This document shows, in pieces, positions 8,027 to 12,500 of a stretch of 12,500 bases of DNA. The notes under the pieces are model-generated. The model worked only from the letters and a program-made list of their open reading frames with translations, was not told where the DNA came from and did not search any database. Each line of letters begins with the position of its first letter. Position 1 is the first letter of the stretch. Position numbers and translations under genes: made by a program. Source of the DNA: Entrophospora sp. SA101 (lineage: Eukaryota; Glomeromycota; Glomeromycetes; Entrophosporales; Entrophosporaceae); assembly GCA_958430865.1 (NCBI GenBank), contig CAUDNR010004170.1, positions 43,584-56,083 on the forward strand. Direction: 5' to 3'.

Positions 8027-9244
8027 TTATCTTGAACTTTTCAAATCTTCTAAAATATCTTTTGCACCTTTTTCTACCAAAATTTTTGCCAGTTCTTTAC
8101 CAAGTTCTTCTGCTGCAACAATATCTTCAACTACTTTTTTTATCTCAGCTCGAATAATTTCTGATCCATCAACTCTTGCTATCAGTCCATGTATTCTTAA
8201 TTCACGTCTTTTCCCATTGCCATCATTAACATCTTCTATTAATTCAGTTTCTACACCAATTGGAACACTACATCCTCCTTCCAATGATCTCATCAATGCT
8301 CTTTCAGCAATACATTTTAATTTTGTATCATTATCATCTATTACTGAAAGAAGTTCAATCACATCTTTATCATCAGCTCGGCATTCAACACCCAATGCAC
8401 CTTGTCCAACTGCATGTAGAATAATAGATGATGGGAGAATCTGAGAAATTCGATGACTAAATCCTAATCGCAAAAGCCCTGCAGCTGCTAAAATAATTGC
8501 TGTGTATGGTCCATTCTCGTCATCTAATTTTGACAAACGTGTATTTCTAAAGTAATGGTAAAGATAATAATAAATGGTTAATTATAATAATGATGATCTA
8601 AAGTTTAATTATAAAAAATCATAAAATCCTTCTACTTACAAATTACCTCTCTTAATATTATTTATCGTCATGATTTAAATTATATGCATGTAATATTATT
8701 GATAAATAAAGAAAAATGTTTATTAATATATATGTGCATGTAATTAAAATAAGATTTAATCTAAAAATCTGCATACAACACTCTGAAATATCAAATCTGG
8801 AAATACTGCTTTTAATTGTGCAGATCTTCTAACACTGCTTGTTCCAACAATACTACCCTTTGGCAATTCATTTATTGTTTTATAAGCTAGACCAGTTTTA
8901 ATTATAACAGCATCTTTTGGATTTTCTCTTTTTGTAATTGCTCCAATTATCATTCCCTCAGGAAGTTTTGTTGGCAAATCTTTTAGACTATGCACTACCA
9001 GATCCACACTTTTTTTAACAAGTTCGTCTTCCAACTCTTTGGTAAATAATGCCTTCTCGCCAATTTGAAACAATGGTTTGGAAAGGATTTGATCTCCAGT
9101 TGTTGATCTTGTTATAATTTTGAAAGAGTAGGTTGGATATGCTAATGATAATGCCTTTTTAACTTCCTCTGCTTGAATTATTGCAAGTTGAGATTTGCGA
9201 CTACCAATTACAAAAGTTTTTGTTGATATTGTTGTATCAGACAT
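8027..9244 (-). CDS. HEM3: Porphobilinogen deaminase (hydroxymethylbilane synthase), EC 2.5.1.61
   Basis: It joins four porphobilinogen molecules into hydroxymethylbilane in heme synthesis, normally in the cytosol. Exons on the minus strand: 9244-8777, 8650-8640 (11 nt) and 8546-8027; total 999 nt, 332 residues, normal for the family. The ATG is chosen because GSRKSQLA, the family's N-terminal motif, follows at residues 14-21. Other motifs are HSLKDLP (85-91; Asp89 matches the catalytic Asp), GTSSVRRSAQL (134-144, substrate-binding Args), RGNLNTRLSKLD (157-168) and LEGGCSVPIG, whose Cys252 should anchor the dipyrromethane cofactor. The micro-exon AGAGGTAATTT supplies Arg-Gly-Asn and two bases of Leu in RGNLNTRL; skipping it would break the frame and that motif. 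Intron 1 (8776-8651) uses GTATGC and AAG; intron 2 (8639-8547) uses GTAAGT and TAG. A MITE sits about 65 bp upstream of the ATG. Function is very secure; splice sites are inferred from the family motif. Confidence 0.96.
8640..8650 (-). other. HEM3: 11-nt micro-exon of HEM3
   Basis: Plus-strand AAATTACCTCT reads AGAGGTAATTT on the coding strand, bounded by ATTAAG upstream and GTAAGT downstream. It joins GTT of exon 1 (Val156) to A-AAT-ACA-CGT of exon 3, giving the conserved R-G-N-L-N-T-R-L. The alternative acceptor two bases on would read AGG-TAA and stop. This is the only segment between the two large exons that restores both frame and motif. Confidence 0.9.
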
Positions 9245-9310
9245 TTTTTAATTTTTTCCATTAATCAAAAATTTTTTTAGGATTTTCTGTATTTCGCATA
9301 TTTTGCAGGT

Positions 9311-9524
9311 AATTCGGACATTTTCCGAACAGGCAAAACCTTTATCCATTGCCTGTAGAGAGGGATATATTATAATTATCCTACCCATAAGTTTGTTGAT
9401 CATAGAGTGTGTTATCCGGACAAAATCCCGGATATCAACATCAGAGATATCCATGCCATACACCCCGAAAGGCGGAAGTTATTCAATGGATAAAAGGATT
9501 TGCCTTTCGGAAAATGTCCGAATT
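9311..9524. mobile_element. 214-bp MITE with ~40-bp TIRs upstream of HEM3
   Basis: The left end opens AATTCGGACATTTTCCGAA and runs on through CAGGCAAAACC to TTTATCCATTG. The right end, reverse complemented, opens with the same 19 bases and runs through AGGCAAATCC to TTTTATCCATTG. Terminal repeats are therefore about 40 bp with a few mismatches and indels. The element is flanked by AGGT on both sides (9307-9310 and 9525-9528), but the ends can also be read with a TA duplication as in Tc1/mariner, so the superfamily is unresolved. It has no convincing coding capacity; small open frames across it on both strands are by-products of the inverted repeats. Confidence 0.88.
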
Positions 9525-9577
9525 AGGTGATATTTTGTCATAAATATTTAGACACCAGAAAAATTTCCGTCACAATG

Positions 9578-9582
9578 ATTGG
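9578..9582 (-). promoter_or_regulatory. CCAAT box, candidate HEM3 promoter element
   Basis: Plus-strand ATTGG is CCAAT on the coding strand of the heme gene. It sits about 333 bp upstream of the ATG now, but would be about 115 bp upstream without the MITE and its 4-bp duplication, a usual spacing. Yeast HEM3 is known to respond to the CCAAT-binding HAP complex; applying that here is inference. A 5-bp motif is weak evidence by itself. Confidence 0.3.
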
Positions 9583-9954
9583 TCTATTGAATCTAATAGG
9601 TCCTTCACAACATAAAAATTCAAATAGTATCAATCCATTCTCAAATGAAAGAATACCTGGTGTTTTTTTTTTAGAAATGACACAGTAATAATGTTTAGTA
9701 TTTACTTAAATCAATAGAAAGTTGTTAAACATAAAACAAATATGAAACAACAAACAAGTATCTGGCAAAAAATATGCCTCAAGATTCTTTTGAATACTAG
9801 CTATGATGCATTTTAATTCAGCTTTAAAAAATTTTTGATGTTTTTTCATTTATGATCCATGTATTATAAATAGTGATCTTGAGTATCTACTCCACTAAAA
9901 ACATTGTATCTATACTTGCCACCCACACTCAAATCCTTAAAATCTAAGGCTCTG

Positions 9955-10045
9955 CACAAGCCAGCATGACTTGAAAAAATAAATGATGGCTTGAGCCAAG
10001 CCAAGATTATAAACAACTGACTCAGCTCAGGCTCGGCTTGGCTTG
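9955..10045. repeat. GGCTTG/CAAGCC inverted repeat cluster
   Basis: A perfect hairpin GGCTTG-AGC-CAAGCC lies at 9988-10002, followed at 10021-10045 by CTCAGCTCAGGCTCGGCTTG and another GCTTG, whose complement carries CAAGCCAAGCC like the left arm. It is strikingly GC-rich against its flanks. The pattern suggests a short dispersed repeat or transposon end, but no duplication or full boundaries can be drawn. Confidence 0.5.
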
Positions 10046-11650
10046 ATTAAGATGATCAATGGTTATGCAAATAAAAAATATTATTGTTATAGACCGAGTA
10101 ATAATTAATTTTTAATTTCTAACATTATGTGTGTACTCTCTTTATTTATTATTTATTATTTTTTTTTTTTTATCAAGTAACATGAAAATAAAGAATTCTT
10201 TATTTTATTATGACAAACAAAGAGTTCTTTATTTTTAATAGATACAAAAATTATTAGAATGAAAGAATGAGAAATTAGAAAATATTATATATAAGGCATG
10301 AAACCATATTGTTCTTGGTGACAAGCTTTAAAACTTCTTCTTGACTATTCATTATTAATATCGCTTTTCGTCTGAATGTAAAAAAAATTAAGGCCATCAC
10401 AAGGATTTGAGGTATAACGTGAGTTTGCATGATTGGCCGAAATGTGACCTTGTGACATTAATGTTTGCCCACCGATCTTTCCAAAATAAATTCGTGATAT
10501 GGAACTTTAAGTCCTAAACGGTAGGAAGCCTCGGATTTTTGGGACCGGGCTCCAAAAGACTGACGATAATAATAATAAAACGTGTCTTGTAAATTCAAAC
10601 AGTGTGTGTGTGATCTTGACTGATTATGATCATTATTCATACATTCCTTCCTTTTAAAAAAAATATTTTAAAAATGAGTTCCATGAATTTGAACAGTAAA
10701 AGATGTTGTAAAGAATCACAAGTTTGGACCATTTTATCAAATATTATATAATTACGGCTATATGTTATGTGTGTGTCTTAATCATTTGCGGTTTTTACGT
10801 CTTCTAATATATATTCCTTTCATGGTTTTCAACGAGTTTAGGCGCGCCAATCATAATCATGGGCATTATTTGATGGATAATTGGCATATATTCCTTGGCC
10901 ATTTGGCTGATAAAATTTCAATACAGTAAACTAAATCATTGTTCCATGAAAGGGTCTTCGTGCGAGGAGAGATATTTTTTTTTTATATTTGTGGAGAATT
11001 AATTTGAAACAAGAATAACTTATATCGTCTTTGTTAGAACTGTACAATAACTTTTTTAAATAAAGAAAAAAATAAAGAAAAAAAAATGTAACGAAAAAGA
11101 CGCGAAATTCATCACAATTTGATTTATTCGACAAATGTGGTGATCAAAAAAAAAATTTTTTATTAATATTAATAACATTAATTAATTAAAAAAAAAATTC
11201 ACAAAGGATTCTAAATTTATATATCAAAGGATTTTAATGTGACACGAATTTCTATTAAATATGACAAGGGTTTCAACAACGTAAACAATAAATATTATCA
11301 TCATGTACATAAAAGAACACACGGACGGATTGATTTTTTTTTTATTAAAAAAAAAAAACTATCAATATTATTATTATCTGTTATCATTATTATTATTATT
11401 CTTGCAGACAAAGAGGTATTTATATATTTACTATTTAAATTTTTCATTCTTTATTCTTAAAATTGTTGCCATTTTTTGTGCTTTTACCTATCTTTTATCA
11501 ATTAATTGTGTAATAATACTTTATCTTCATTACATTCATACTTCCATCCATCCATCTAGGTGTATGAATCTCCGGCTTATTATCATCAATAAAAATATAT
11601 TCTTTAAAAGATAAAAAAACCCAACTCATTATTTATAAAACCAATAATAC

Positions 11651-11689
11651 ACCACCACCCATCCACCCACCCACCCATTCATTCATTGT
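11651..11689. repeat. CACC/CATC/CATT short tandem repeats
   Basis: A 4-bp-period tract reads CACC-CATC-CACC-CACC-CACC-CATT-CATT-CATT, about 200 bp before the receptor start codon, so probably in its promoter or 5' UTR. It is a candidate length-variable site; no regulatory role is shown. Confidence 0.7.
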
Positions 11690-11865
11690 TTTCGAGGCCC
11701 GGTGCTTAAACAATTTTCTTTTAAAATTTTTTTAAAAAAAAAACAGAGCAAAGTCGGAGGTTCAACATCTAACACATTCATTCTCTCTTTCTGAATAACA
11801 TAATAACCAACACGTACACACACATACATATATGATATAAAAATAAGAATAAGAATATATAAAAA

Positions 11866-12500
11866 ATGGCAGATTACGTTCTCACAATTGCTTCGTTTAT
11901 GGCAGTTATTTTATGTATAATACCTGGTATATTTCACATACAAAATAAAAATTGGGGAGCAATATTTATGTCATTTTGGGTATCACTCATAAACCTCATA
12001 ATTTTCATTAATTCGATACTTTGGGCCAATGATTTGGAAGACAAAGCACCCGCCTATTGTTATATAACAGCACCACTTGTTAATGCAGCACATTTCGGTA
12101 TATTAGCTTCTGCTGGATGCATGATACACACTTTGCATAATTATGTAGTGAAACCAACATTATTAACAGAACGTGTTAGAAGGAATCAATCCCGGATAGA
12201 TTTTGTTTTATCAATCATAGTACCTTTTATTCTTACTGGACTGACATATTTAAATGCTCAGTATGTATATGGGATCAGACCTGTTTTAGGTTGTTTTATA
12301 CAAGCAAGCCAGACTTGGGTTTATATTATTGTAGATGGAATGTGGCCTGTACTAATATCTGGTATAGGATGTTATTTTGCAGGTTTGTAATGTTTAATGA
12401 ATTATATTACATATTACATAATAACAATAATAATATTAATAATAATTAATAATAATTAATATAAAATTTTCTGTTGTTATATTTAGCACGAACTGCTTAT
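11866..12500 (+). CDS. STE3: STE3-like a-factor pheromone receptor (class D GPCR), 3' truncated by window
   Basis: Plasma-membrane seven-helix receptor of the fungal STE3 family, which binds lipidated peptide pheromone and signals through a G protein to the mating MAPK cascade. Exon 1 is 11866-12382 (172 codons plus one base). The intron 12383-12486 (GTTTGT to TTTAG) joins in phase to 12487 onward, which reads A-R-T-A-Y to the window end. Without splicing, the frame ends at TAA 12388-12390. Five hydrophobic helices are visible at about residues 5-25, 33-53, 66-90, 112-133 and 152-172, and helices 6-7 plus the tail should follow. Family-like features are a very short N-terminus with no signal peptide, NLIIFINSILW in helix 2, a basic second loop (ERVRRNQSR) before helix 4 and a Trp-Pro in helix 5 (DGMWPVLISG). 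The start is the first in-frame ATG, after an A-rich leader. STE3-like genes are often multicopy and not always mating-type linked, so a mating role is not proven here. Confidence 0.9.

Larger units (their letters stand above)
9583..11865. other. Intergenic between HEM3 and the STE3-like gene
   Basis: No gene is supported. Contents are AT-rich DNA, poly-T and poly-A runs (10158-10171, 11147-11162), a GGCTTG/CAAGCC repeat cluster (9955-10045), a duplicated AAAGA(A/G)TTCTTTATTTT motif (10190-10235) and a less AT-rich patch at 10440-10620. That patch has a 60-codon minus frame (10640-10458) that is protein-like but has no motif and no partner exons. The last few hundred bases should hold the promoter and 5' UTR of the receptor gene. 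Confidence 0.5.

Noticed and set aside
7959..8444. 161-codon plus-strand open frame
   Set aside because: It lies opposite HEM3 exon 3, which has strong family motifs. The plus-strand reading is Ser/Phe/Ile-rich with no motif.
9248..9530. Open frames on both strands across the MITE upstream of HEM3
   Set aside because: Both are generated by the element's inverted repeats, have no motifs, and contradict each other.
10440..10620. Less AT-rich patch considered as a tRNA or small gene
   Set aside because: No tRNA B-box or cloverleaf could be drawn, and the 60-codon minus frame there has no motif or neighbouring exon.
11239..11614. Two overlapping plus-strand open frames upstream of the receptor gene
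   Set aside because: They are made mostly of translated poly-A/T and TTA repeats, with no motif. They more likely lie in the promoter or 5' UTR region.

Overview
This is AT-rich, intron-dense eukaryotic DNA, most likely nuclear DNA of a fungus. The strongest marker is a STE3-type (class D) pheromone-receptor gene, a family known from fungi, running off the right end. Short GT-AG introns of roughly 60-190 bp, long poly-A/T runs, trinucleotide microsatellites and many small transposon remnants fit an arbuscular mycorrhizal fungus (Glomeromycotina, Rhizophagus-like). That lineage call is inference; I could not run a search.

Layout from left to right. (1) 1-1888, plus strand: an asparagine-rich multi-exon gene model built from tandem ~310-323 bp units, each holding two small exons and two introns. 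(2) 1889-4851: mostly gene-poor, with a decayed, GC-richer coding island on the minus strand (about 3250-4650). (3) 4852-5142: a second copy of the leader, first exon and intron start seen at 1-303, with a ~40 bp internal inversion. (4) 5043-6980, plus strand: an eight-exon gene of unknown function. Its exon 5 is split by a 163-bp hAT-type MITE with a perfect 8-bp target-site duplication. Taking out the element and one duplication copy gives an open frame of 393 codons across all eight exons. (5) 6981-8026: intergenic, with a candidate solo LTR. (6) 8027-9244, minus strand: a complete porphobilinogen deaminase (hydroxymethylbilane synthase) gene with three exons, the middle one only 11 nt. (7) 9311-9524: a 214-bp MITE with ~40-bp terminal inverted repeats just upstream of that gene's start. 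(8) 9525-11865: intergenic. (9) 11866-12500, plus strand: 5' part of the STE3-like receptor gene.

The genes do not form a pathway. One is heme biosynthesis, one is mating or pheromone sensing, and two are lineage-specific genes sharing a duplicated 5' end. I see no bacterial or viral system and no CRISPR array. The interest lies in gene-structure evolution: a mobile element inserted in a coding exon, a micro-exon in a housekeeping gene, a MITE between a promoter and its gene, tandem duplication of intron-exon units, and one 5' end attached to two different gene bodies.
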